Positions 17,540 through 25,075 of a stretch of DNA of 64,000 nt are shown in pieces (the stretch's first letter is position 1; the number at the start of each line of letters is the position of its first letter). The notes under the pieces were generated by a model. It was given only the letters and a program-made list of their open reading frames with translations. It did no database searches and was not told the origin of the DNA. The stretch is from assembly GCA_022824305.1 (NCBI GenBank), contig JAJEAD010000039.1, positions 1 through 64,000 of the forward strand, in the 5' to 3' direction. This stretch comes from Gammaproteobacteria bacterium (GTDB lineage: Bacteria > Pseudomonadota > Gammaproteobacteria > HK1). The translations under genes and the position numbers were made by a program.

Positions 17540-18445
17540 TCATCCGAGGTACACCTCGGAGTTGTGCCATTCCAGGAACTCGCGCCCCGGCTGATCCGTC
17601 AACCGGTCCGGAACGTTCGCGAGCGGTCGCCCGTCGAGCGCGTAGTACACACGGCCGTTCTCGAACTCCTCGTGCAGTCTCCGGCTCACCACGAATCGAA
17701 GGTCGGGATCGACGGTGACATAGCCATCGTCGAACAATCGGTGGATGTCGGCGCGCAGCAGCAGGCCGTTGTGGGTGCGATTCGGACCTTCAGCGGAATG
17801 CGCTCTGATGTGGGCTGCCTCGAGAGCCGGCAGGCTGCGCTCGCCGGTGACTGCGCATTGTCGGTGATAGGCATCGGTGACGAGCGTTCGGAATGCCCCC
17901 TGCCCGAGCCGGGCTCTTGCGAGATAGGCCTCGCCGAATCGCGGTTCTTCGACGGGCGTGGCTTGCACTCTGGTCATGAGCCGGTCCACGACCGCCTGCC
18001 ACAGGGCATCACCGGTGTCGGTGGCGGTGTCATAAGTACGTCCGCGAACGATGTTCGGAGACCAGTCGCGGGGTATGGGAATCCATTGATCCTCGTCGAA
18101 GAAGAAAGGATCGGTGAGCACGTTACACCCGATCATGGTGCCTGGAGTCTGCGGTGCCTTGCGGTAGCGGGCCACGCGCTGTACGAGCTCTCCCAGATTG
18201 GCCGCGCCGTTCTTCTCGCGAAACGCGGTCCACGCCAGAGAACAGGGCAGTGCGGTGAACCGTACGAAGAAGCCTCCCCCTACGACGCAGTTCAGGGGTG
18301 CGTGAAGCTTGAACAGAAAGGGCCAGCCGGCTTCCATCTTGCGGGGAGCCCGCTTGCTCGGCTGCCAGAAGTTGACCTCGTCCGGCTGACGACGTCGCAG
18401 GGATTCGAACCAGTCGTGGTCAGTGATACCTACCCAATAGTCCAT
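17540..18445 (-). CDS. PUA/EVE-like domain-HNH endonuclease (defence operon, gene 1)
   Basis: From ATG 18445 this is a 301-residue protein that opens the operon. The N-terminal half (MDYWVGITDHDWFESL, VNFWQPS, FKLHAPLNCVVGGGFF, LAWTAFREKNGA) looks like a PUA/EVE-type fold, which in this setting usually reads modified bases; that fold assignment is from pattern only. The C-terminal half is a complete HNH_2-type nuclease: CAVTG, EAAHIRAHS (first His), THNGLLLRADIHRLFDDGYV (Asn and last His). All catalytic positions are present, in contrast to gene 3. A TTG at 18451 would add two residues; the ATG fits the domain start. The likely role is recognition and cutting of DNA with, or without, the mark set by the operon's methyltransferase. 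Confidence 0.78.
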   Translation of the reverse strand: MDYWVGITDHDWFESLRRRQPDEVNFWQPSKRAPRKMEAGWPFLFKLHAPLNCVVGGGFFVRFTALPCSLAWTAFREKNGAANLGELVQRVARYRKAPQTPGTMIGCNVLTDPFFFDEDQWIPIPRDWSPNIVRGRTYDTATDTGDALWQAVVDRLMTRVQATPVEEPRFGEAYLARARLGQGAFRTLVTDAYHRQCAVTGERSLPALEAAHIRAHSAEGPNRTHNGLLLRADIHRLFDDGYVTVDPDLRFVVSRRLHEEFENGRVYYALDGRPLANVPDRLTDQPGREFLEWHNSEVYLG

Positions 18446-18770
18446 GCACAAGACTCGCAGCGGAGGATTGAACAGGGTACGTCAAGACCGGTTTGGCGTG
18501 AATCAAGCGTCCGGGATCCAACACCGGCCCTGTCCGAGTGTCTTCGACATCAGGACAACTCCTTCGCACAATGTTCAGGTGTCCACTAAAGCGAATAACT
18601 CCACCCACGGTCCATGCGGCCAGCGTACTGTCCGGAGTGCGGGGCCGGCGCGGACGGAACGGAATGAGGCGCGCGGGAAGAGCCGACAGGCACTCGCGTC
18701 AGGCCCGATGCCCGAGGGGCGCACAGGCAAGCGGCGCTCGGAGCGTCCGGCAAGCGGGGGAGGGCGTTTC
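18446..18770. other. Divergent intergenic region upstream of the defence operon
   Basis: These 325 bases lie between the divergent HNH and oxidoreductase genes, so they should carry both promoters. On the minus strand a TTGACG occurs near 18480-18486, but no good -10 box follows at the right distance. A 15-codon minus-strand frame with a strong ribosome site lies at 18503-18550 (listed separately). Base composition returns to GC-rich right of about 18620. Confidence 0.35.
18503..18550 (-). CDS. Possible 15-residue leader peptide before the defence operon
   Basis: ATG at 18550 is preceded by AAGGAG with eight-base spacing, the best ribosome site in this intergenic stretch. The frame reads MSKTLGQGRCWIPDA and stops at 18503, 57 bp before the ATG of the HNH gene. 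It could be a translated leader that tunes expression of the operon, or the truncated head of a former gene. There is no homology evidence available to me. Confidence 0.2.
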   Translation of the reverse strand: MSKTLGQGRCWIPDA

Positions 18771-19841
18771 GTGACCGGCGGGCATCCTTCGGTGGTCGTG
18801 GTGGGGGCGGGGATCGTCGGCGCGTCCCTTGCGTACCACCTGGCGTCCGCGGGCGCGGCGGTGAAGCTCGTTGAGCGATCGCGGCCGGCCTCGGGGGTGA
18901 CTGCGCGTTCGTTCGCCTGGATCAACGTGATCTACGGCGATGCCCCCACCCTCGTGGGGCTCCGCAACCTGGCGCTGGCCGACCACCACCGCCTGGAGCG
19001 GGAGCTGAAGGGTGCGCTCGCGGTCGACTGGAACGGTTCGCTTTCCTGGTCAGAGGATCCGGCCGATTCGGAGCGCCTGGTCGCCGCGCACGCGGGCTGG
19101 GGCCATGCCGTCAGGCTGGTCGAGCGCGACGAGATAGGCCGGCTCGAGCCCCGGCTCGCCGCGCCGCCGCCGGTCGCGGCCTTCGCGCCGGGCGAGGGCG
19201 CGCTCGATCCCGTCGCCGCGACCACGACCCTCGTTCGCGCCGCGGTGGAGGCGGGCGCGCGTCTCGTCGGGGATTCCGAAGTGCGGGCGCTTGCCAGCAC
19301 CGATGGGCGGGTTTCCGGCGTGGTTTTGGAGGGCGGCGCCATCGAGGCGGATGTCGTGGTGCTGGCTGCCGGCACGGACTCGGTGGCACTCTGCGCCGGT
19401 GTCGGCGTCGCGCTTCCGGTCGCCTCGTCGCCCGCGACGCTGTCCCGCTTCTCGGGACCCGCGGGCCTCGTGGGCCGGGTCGTCTCCGGGCCTGAGCTCG
19501 AGATACGCCAGGACGCGGCCGGGCGCCTGTTCGTGGCGGACTACCATGTCGAAGGCGAGTCGCTGGACGAGCGTGCCGCGGCCACGCTCGCTCTCATCCG
19601 CCGCCAATTCCGCGGCGCCGGTGCGGTCGAGGCCATCGATGCCCGGGTCGGCTGGCGGCCCATGCCCGCCGACGGCGCGCCGATAGTCGGGTTCGCGCCG
19701 GATGCGCCCGGCCTCTATCTCGCGGTCATGCACTCGGGCGTGGTGATGGCTCCCGTCGTCGGCCGGCTCGCCACCGAAGAGATCGTGGACGGCCGGGAGG
19801 CCGAGGCGCTGGCGCTCTGCCGGCTGTCCCGCTTCGGATAG
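18771..19841 (+). CDS. FAD-dependent oxidoreductase, DAO family
   Basis: This enzyme of about 356 residues belongs to the D-amino-acid/glycine oxidase (DAO) family. The N-terminal FAD-binding fold VVVVGAGIVGASLAYHLASAGA and ERSRPASGVTARSFAWIN are clear, as is the C-terminal FAD/substrate segment GWRPMPADGAPIVGFAPDAPG. It probably oxidises a secondary or primary amine or amino acid; the substrate is unknown. The GTG at 18771 was chosen because GGAGGG sits upstream at good spacing; an ATG at 18708 would add 21 residues with no domain content. A short gap leads to the YdjM-like gene on the same strand, but the two functions are not obviously related. Confidence 0.82.
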   Translation: MTGGHPSVVVVGAGIVGASLAYHLASAGAAVKLVERSRPASGVTARSFAWINVIYGDAPTLVGLRNLALADHHRLERELKGALAVDWNGSLSWSEDPADSERLVAAHAGWGHAVRLVERDEIGRLEPRLAAPPPVAAFAPGEGALDPVAATTTLVRAAVEAGARLVGDSEVRALASTDGRVSGVVLEGGAIEADVVVLAAGTDSVALCAGVGVALPVASSPATLSRFSGPAGLVGRVVSGPELEIRQDAAGRLFVADYHVEGESLDERAAATLALIRRQFRGAGAVEAIDARVGWRPMPADGAPIVGFAPDAPGLYLAVMHSGVVMAPVVGRLATEEIVDGREAEALALCRLSRFG

Positions 19842-19895
19842 AATCCCGCTCCGGCGCGGGGGAGTTCCCTTCGATCGGAGTCGGAGTCAGCAGGG

Positions 19896-20918
19896 ATGGA
19901 TCCCGTCAGCCAGATCGCCCTCGGGGCCGCGGTGGGCGAAGCGGCCCTCGGACGCAAGGTGGGCCGGCGGGCGCCGGTGTGGGGCGGGCTGTGCGGGCTG
20001 CTGCCGGACCTCGACGTGCTCTGGCCCTTCGCCGACGCGGTGTCCGCGTTCACCTGGCACCGCGGCTACAGCCACGCCTTCCTGTTCCTCGCGCTCGCGG
20101 CGCCCCTGGTGGCGTGGGCGGCGCTCCGCGTCCACCCCGCGACCCGCGCCCATTGGCGGGGCTGGCTGCTGCTCGCGTTCCTCGCCCTCGTCACCCACCC
20201 GATTCTCGACTGCTTCACGGTGTACGGGACCCAGGTCCTGCTGCCCTTCTCGGACCTGCCGGTGGCCTGGTCGACGATCTTCATCGTCGACCCCCTGTTC
20301 ACCGTTCCCCTCGTCCTCGGGGTGGCGGCCGCGCTGCTCGTGCGCCGGCGCGACATCGGGCACCGGCTGTGCAACGCGGGCCTCGCGATCGGAGTGGCGT
20401 GGCTCGCCGGCACGGTCGCCATCAAGGCGCATGTCGACCGGGTGGCGGAGGAGTCCCTGCCGCCCGCGGGCGTCACCCGCCTGTTCACCACGCCCACGCC
20501 CTTCAACGCGGTGCTCTGGCGCGCGGTCGCGATGCGCGACGACGGGCGCTTCCTCGAGGGCTACTACTCCGTGCTGGATGCGGAGCGGCGCTTCTCCTTC
20601 GTCTCGCGGCCGGACGGCCACGAGCTGCTGGAGCCGATTCGCGGGGAGGCGCCGGTCGCGCGGGTGATGTGGTTCTCGCGGGGCTTCTTCGCGGGCCGGG
20701 AGCTCGAGAGCGGGGAGATCGTGATCTCCGATCTGCGCATGGGCCTGGAGGAGCGCTACGTGTTCACCTTCGTGGTGGGCCGGCGCGCGGGGCAGGGGAC
20801 AGAGCCGGCGCCGCTGCGCGCGGTGCCCTTCCCCGGCTATCCGCCCGGCTCGGAAGGGCCGCTCCGGGAGCGCATCCTCGGGCGCTCGTCCCATCCCGCC
20901 TGCATCCTGGGCTGCTGA
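19896..20918 (+). CDS. YdjM-like inner-membrane metal-dependent hydrolase
   Basis: This 340-residue membrane protein of the YdjM/YbcI-type family (annotated as metal-dependent hydrolase) starts MDPVSQIALGAAVGEA. It has conserved polar motifs between hydrophobic segments: GLLPDLDVLW, WHRGYSHAFLF and THPILDCFTVYG, whose Asp and His residues form the putative metal site. Four or five membrane segments occupy the first 190 residues; the last 150 residues are soluble and basic to mixed. The biological reaction is not established for the family. The downstream gene is on the other strand (convergent, 29 bp from its stop). Confidence 0.8.
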   Translation: MDPVSQIALGAAVGEAALGRKVGRRAPVWGGLCGLLPDLDVLWPFADAVSAFTWHRGYSHAFLFLALAAPLVAWAALRVHPATRAHWRGWLLLAFLALVTHPILDCFTVYGTQVLLPFSDLPVAWSTIFIVDPLFTVPLVLGVAAALLVRRRDIGHRLCNAGLAIGVAWLAGTVAIKAHVDRVAEESLPPAGVTRLFTTPTPFNAVLWRAVAMRDDGRFLEGYYSVLDAERRFSFVSRPDGHELLEPIRGEAPVARVMWFSRGFFAGRELESGEIVISDLRMGLEERYVFTFVVGRRAGQGTEPAPLRAVPFPGYPPGSEGPLRERILGRSSHPACILGC

Positions 20919-20947
20919 GGCGGCGGGGCGCCGGAGCGCCGTCGGGG

Positions 20948-22147
20948 CTACACCACTCCCTCGCGCTCGAGCGCCGAGATGTCCTCGGCACCATAGCCGA
21001 GGTCCGCCAGGATCTCGACAGTGTGCTGGCCCAGCTCGGGTGGCCCCTGTTGCAGCGCGGGCCCGTCCGCCGAGCAGCCGAAGCCGGCGACCGCCGCGCG
21101 CGGACGCGCCTCCGGCAGGTGCGCGCAGGCGTACTCGCCCAGCACCGGGCGCTTCGCCACCTGCTCGCTCGCGAGCGCCTCGTCGAGGGTGCGCACGCGC
21201 GCCGCCGGCACTCCCGCCTCGTTGAGCAGCGCCTCCCACTCGTCGGCGCCGCGGGTGCGAATGATCCCGGCCAGGATGGCCGCGTCCCGCGTCCGGCGCT
21301 CCCGCAGGTCCTGTATGCGGAGATCCTCCACCTCCCGCGCGAGGTCGTCGCGTCCGAGCGCCCGCCACATGCGGGCGTTCTGCCGCCCGGTGGCCGCCCC
21401 GACCATCAACCGGGCGTCGGAGGCGTCGTAGCACCCGTAGGCGCCCACGAAGTTCCGGCCGTTGCCGGAGCGTGCCGGCGGCTCGCCGGTGAGGCTCTCG
21501 TTCAGGACCCAGCAGGCCATCATGGCGAGCGCCGAGTCCAGCATGGAGACGTCGATGCGCTGGCCTTCGCCGCTGCGCTCGCGGCGAAGCAGCGCCGCCG
21601 CGATGGCGAAGGCCGCCTGGGCGCCGGTGCCGTAGTCCGCGAAGGGCGGTCCGACCATGACCGAGGGCTCGTCGGGATGGCCGGTCGCCTCCATCATCCC
21701 GGAGAAGGCCTGGATGACGTTGTCGAAGGCGCCGTGGCCGCGCTTCGGCCCGGTCTGGCCGAAGCCGGTGATCGAGCAGTAGACGATGTCCGGCCGGAGC
21801 GCGCGAAGATCGTCGTAGCCGAGACCCAGCCGCTCCATCGCGCCGGCGCGGAAGTTCTCCACCACGACGTCGGCGTCCCTCGCCAGCGCCCTGAAGATCT
21901 CCCGGCCCTTCGCGGACTTGAGGTTCAGCGTCATCGCCCGCTTGTTGGCGGCCTGGGACTGGAAGTGGGAGCCCATGCCGGCATCGCTCAGCGCGTCGAC
22001 CGCGCCGACCCCGCGGTTCATGTCCGGCTCCCCCACCGGCTCGATCTTGATCACGTCGGCCCCCAGCAACGCGAGCTGATAGGTCGAGAAGGGACCGGCG
22101 AGTACGTGCGTCATGTCGAGGACGCGTATTCCTTCGAATGGCTGCAT
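20948..22147 (-). CDS. Family III CoA transferase (CaiB/BaiF type)
   Basis: This is a 399-residue formyl-CoA-transferase-like enzyme that moves CoA between carboxylic acids. Family marks are the N-terminus RVLDMTHVLAGPFSTYQLALLGADVIKIE, written here in parts: VLDMTHVLAGP, LLGADVIKIEP; then NKRAMTLNLKS, VVVENFRAGAMERLGLGYDDL, and PFADYGTGAQAAFAI, whose Asp is at the position expected for the catalytic aspartate. ATG 22147 is preferred over a longer frame opening at 22270 because the domain begins directly after it. It is divergent from the dienelactone hydrolase gene, with about 257 bp between, so they may share a control region. The acid substrate cannot be inferred. Confidence 0.88.
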   Translation of the reverse strand: MQPFEGIRVLDMTHVLAGPFSTYQLALLGADVIKIEPVGEPDMNRGVGAVDALSDAGMGSHFQSQAANKRAMTLNLKSAKGREIFRALARDADVVVENFRAGAMERLGLGYDDLRALRPDIVYCSITGFGQTGPKRGHGAFDNVIQAFSGMMEATGHPDEPSVMVGPPFADYGTGAQAAFAIAAALLRRERSGEGQRIDVSMLDSALAMMACWVLNESLTGEPPARSGNGRNFVGAYGCYDASDARLMVGAATGRQNARMWRALGRDDLAREVEDLRIQDLRERRTRDAAILAGIIRTRGADEWEALLNEAGVPAARVRTLDEALASEQVAKRPVLGEYACAHLPEARPRAAVAGFGCSADGPALQQGPPELGQHTVEILADLGYGAEDISALEREGVV

Positions 22148-22404
22148 GTCGGGATTCCTGGGCTTGCGTGGTGACGGGATCGTCGGCGGGCGAAGTCTGC
22201 CGGCATCGCGGTCCCGGATCGAGGATCGCGGGAGCGCGAGCGCCCCGCGAAGCGTCCGGAATGGCGGCACGCGGCGGTGCGCCGACCCGGCGAGGGCTCC
22301 CGCCCTGCCGTTCGGGGGCGGACCAGGGAAGGGGCCGTGAGGTTCTGGCGGCAGGGTGATGGTGATACGCTTCGATGCCGGGCCGGGCGAGACGGGGAGC
22401 GCTC

Positions 22405-23283
22405 ATGTGTGACGAGGACACGCTCCGTGACGCGGAGGAGTATCGGTGCCGATCGGGAAGCCTGACCCGGCGTGCGTTCGGCGCGCTGTCGGCCGGAGCG
22501 GGGCTCGCCATGCTCCTGCCGCGGGCCGAGGCCGCGATGGACGTGACGGCCGCGAACGTCGAGGTATCGACCCCCGACGGCACCGCGGACGCCTACTTCG
22601 TGCATCCCTCGAGCGGCGCCCATCCGGGGGTGCTGGTCTGGCCCGATGCGCTCGGTCTGCGCCCCGCCTTCGAGCAGATGGGGCGGCGCCTCGCCGAGTC
22701 GGGATACGCGGTGCTGGTCGTCAACCCCTACTACCGCCGCGCGCGAGCGCCGGTGGTGGAGGAGGGCGCCACCTTCCGGGACGAGGCGACGCGCAAGGTG
22801 ATCATGCCCCTCATGCGCTCGCTCAGCGCGGAGACGAACGTGACCGACGCGCAAGCCTTCGTCGCCTTCCTCGACGCCCAGGACGCCGTGGACAGCTCCC
22901 GCAAGATGGGGACGACGGGCTACTGCATGGGCGGCGCCATCACCATGCGCACCGCGGCCGCGCTCCCGGACCGGATCGGCGCCGGCGCATCGTTCCATGG
23001 CGGCAGGCTCGTGACCGACGCTCCGGACAGCCCCCATCTGCTCGTCGGCAGGATGCGGGCGCACTACCTGTTCGCCATTGCCGAGAACGACGACCGCAAG
23101 CAGCCGGAGGCCAAGCGCGTGCTGCGCGACGCCTTTGACGCCGCGGGACTGCCGGCGGAGATCGAGGTCTACGAGGGCGCCCTGCACGGCTGGTGCCCGC
23201 CGGATTCCGCCGTCTACCACGAAGAGCAGGCCGAGCGGGCCTGGAGCCGCCTGCTGGCGCTCTTCGAGACCACGCTGGCCTGA
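22405..23283 (+). CDS. Dienelactone hydrolase family protein with Tat-type signal
   Basis: This alpha/beta hydrolase has about 292 residues. The N-terminus LTRRAFGALSAGAGLAMLLP has the twin arginine and hydrophobic stretch of a Tat signal, with likely cleavage at AEAA. The mature part shows the dienelactone-hydrolase cysteine nucleophile in TTGYCMGGAI, and the late His in GALHGWCPP. The GGGGAG site six bases before ATG 22405 supports this start over the ATG at 22375. Tat export would place a cysteine hydrolase in the periplasm, which is less common than the cytosolic ClcD type. The substrate is unknown. Confidence 0.8.
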   Translation: MCDEDTLRDAEEYRCRSGSLTRRAFGALSAGAGLAMLLPRAEAAMDVTAANVEVSTPDGTADAYFVHPSSGAHPGVLVWPDALGLRPAFEQMGRRLAESGYAVLVVNPYYRRARAPVVEEGATFRDEATRKVIMPLMRSLSAETNVTDAQAFVAFLDAQDAVDSSRKMGTTGYCMGGAITMRTAAALPDRIGAGASFHGGRLVTDAPDSPHLLVGRMRAHYLFAIAENDDRKQPEAKRVLRDAFDAAGLPAEIEVYEGALHGWCPPDSAVYHEEQAERAWSRLLALFETTLA

Positions 23284-23329
23284 GTCGGCGCGCGCGCCGC
23301 ATTCGACCTTGCCCGGAGTCGCCGGCTGA

Positions 23330-24616
23330 TCAGCCTTCCGCGGCTCCGAGGACGCGGGCGCAGTGCTTCGAGCGCGCGTTCAGCACTTCGACCATTCGCG
23401 GCAGAATCGGGTGGTCGAGTCCATTGGCGCGGGCGTCTTCGACGCTCTGGGCAAGAGCGGCCGGCAACGTCTCCGCCATGGTTTTTCCCATGTCCAGGAC
23501 TCGAGCGGAAGCGAGGCGCAGTTCAGTAGCGAGCTTCGTCCACTGGCGCGCGTAGACCTCTGCGAGCCGGTACTTGCCGCCGATCTTGTTCGCCATCTTC
23601 AGTTTTCTCGGATCGAAATCGTAGGGCAGCGTGCTCGCCACGTCGTAGAGCGGGGCTAGGCGCGCTCGTCCGCCGGCGCTGATGAGCATGGAGTAGTTCT
23701 TCGCGTGTGCGTCGGTGCCGCCGATGATCCAGTTCAGCATGATCGCGCGCGCGAATGTCCAGGCATCGTCGCCCGGCTCTCCCGAATGGGTCCGGATCGC
23801 TTCGCTCAACTGGGCGCATCCGGGTCCCCCCTCGTTCTGGTACTTCTTCGTCGGGGGAAGTCCCAGGACCTGGCACATGTCTTCCTGGTGAATGCGCCGG
23901 ATCGAGTCGGCGCGCCTGACTCGATCGTACCGCTCAACGACGATTGCGGTTTCGTCCTCGAACCGGCGCACCTCCGACCTCGCCGCGGGCAGTCCGAGGG
24001 CCCGGGCCAGCGCCAGGCAGAGGTGCTCGTTTTCGGCGTGACCCTCGAATCCGGGGACGGGCGGCTTCAGGATGTGAGTAGTCGGCACCCGGCCGTACGG
24101 GACCCCCCAGCGCTGACGGTCGAAAAGGAACGCCGTCTTCGGCTGCGCGCCGGCCAGGCTGAATTGCCCGGCGTCGCGCGGCAGGCGCCATGCCGCTCGA
24201 TCCCGTCTCAGGGTACGCAGACGTTCGGCGACGTCGGCCTCGGTCAGCCACTCGACCTGCTGGCCGTCGTCCCGGAGGATTTCTTCGACTCTGTCCGGTC
24301 GTACCAGTTGGATGGCGCCGGGGCAGTCCTCGCCGACCGCTCCGAGCAAGGCAAATGCGTTGCGGGGCGATACATGAAACCTCTGTCCCCAACGAGCCAG
24401 GATGGCCTCGTTGTCGGGAAGCAGTCCCCATAGCCATGGCTCGATCCGGGCGTGTTGATGTTCGGCGACCACGAGCGGCATCGAGAGGGAAAGCGGATAG
24501 GCTGCATCCAGAGACCGCCAGCCTTCGTCGTAGACGAACGAGAGCCGGCCGCGCCGATCACGTTGGATCTCGCCCATGATCCGGCGGTCGGCGACGACGA
24601 CGAGAGGCTCGGTCAT
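23330..24616 (-). CDS. hipA: HipA-family serine/threonine kinase toxin
   Basis: This 428-residue HipA-type kinase toxin acts by phosphorylating a translation factor (glutamyl-tRNA synthetase in E. coli). Visible motifs are the N-terminal subdomain DEGWRSLDAAYPLSLSMPL, the phosphate-binding loop FSLAGAQPKTAFL, the catalytic loop IIGGTDAHAKNYSML and the metal-binding LAPLYDVASTLPY. Length is normal for full-length HipA. It overlaps the hipB stop by 4 bp (ATGA), so the pair is one operon driven from the promoter at 24932-24960. No inactivating change is apparent. Confidence 0.92.
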   Translation of the reverse strand: MTEPLVVVADRRIMGEIQRDRRGRLSFVYDEGWRSLDAAYPLSLSMPLVVAEHQHARIEPWLWGLLPDNEAILARWGQRFHVSPRNAFALLGAVGEDCPGAIQLVRPDRVEEILRDDGQQVEWLTEADVAERLRTLRRDRAAWRLPRDAGQFSLAGAQPKTAFLFDRQRWGVPYGRVPTTHILKPPVPGFEGHAENEHLCLALARALGLPAARSEVRRFEDETAIVVERYDRVRRADSIRRIHQEDMCQVLGLPPTKKYQNEGGPGCAQLSEAIRTHSGEPGDDAWTFARAIMLNWIIGGTDAHAKNYSMLISAGGRARLAPLYDVASTLPYDFDPRKLKMANKIGGKYRLAEVYARQWTKLATELRLASARVLDMGKTMAETLPAALAQSVEDARANGLDHPILPRMVEVLNARSKHCARVLGAAEG

Positions 24617-24903
24617 CTCCGATCTTCCCTGGCGTCATCTATGACGGCATCGATGTCGACGAGGCTCGTCTCGTCGCTCGACCGGAGCTGGCGGTCTCCG
24701 GGCTGGATCGCCAGCCGAAGGTCCAGGGCGGAGAGGGTGCGCAGCACCAGGCCGAGCTCGGCGCGGGACTTGCTGCGCTCGATGGCCACGATCCATTGCC
24801 GTCCGACTCCTGCCTTGCGGGCGAGTTCGGCCTGGCTCAGCCCGAGTTTTCGGCGTCGGTCTCGGATGGCCAGACCGAGGTCCAGGGGGGTTCGTACATT
24901 CAT
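24613..24903 (-). CDS. hipB: HipB-family antitoxin, XRE helix-turn-helix
   Basis: From ATG 24903 this is a 96-residue XRE-type DNA-binding antitoxin with DRRRKLGLSQAELARKAGVG as the helix-turn-helix and a C-terminal acidic tail that would bind HipA. A longer frame opens at 24960, but it would run through the operator repeats and promoter, so the ATG at 24903 (protein starting MNVRTPLDLG) is much more likely. HipB normally represses its own promoter and neutralises HipA by direct contact. Confidence 0.88.
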   Translation of the reverse strand: MNVRTPLDLGLAIRDRRRKLGLSQAELARKAGVGRQWIVAIERSKSRAELGLVLRTLSALDLRLAIQPGDRQLRSSDETSLVDIDAVIDDAREDRR

Positions 24904-24913
24904 GGCTATCTGG

Positions 24914-24960
24914 ATGTCGTCGAACGGCAACAATGTACCTATGTCGTCGAACGAAGACAA
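24914..24960 (-). promoter_or_regulatory. hipBA promoter and HipB operator repeats
   Basis: On the minus strand TTGTCT (24960-24955) and TACATT (24937-24932) are separated by exactly 17 bases, a reasonable sigma-70 promoter. A 13-bp direct repeat, ATGTCGTCGAACG on the plus strand, occurs at 24914-24926 and 24941-24953. One copy sits in the spacer and the other just downstream of the -10 box, as expected of an autoregulatory HipB operator. Copies are 27 bp apart, about two and a half helical turns. Confidence 0.6.
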
Positions 24961-25075
24961 ATCGAGATTGTCCTCGTGCGGCGACTTTCCGGAATGTCTG
25001 CGCCCGGCTACCTGTCCGAAGGCGAAAGCGCACGGGCGGTCGGGTGGCGCTTCGAGCGCCGGGAGTTCCCTCTCC

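Noticed and set aside
18396-18411. tRNA T-loop-like sequence GGTTCGAATCCCTG on the minus strand
   Set aside because: It is inside the HNH gene coding for DWFESLRRR, and no acceptor stem, anticodon arm or D-arm could be placed around it.
24904-24960. Longer HipB start at 24960
   Set aside because: This region holds a promoter and operator repeats, and the XRE domain begins after the ATG at 24903.
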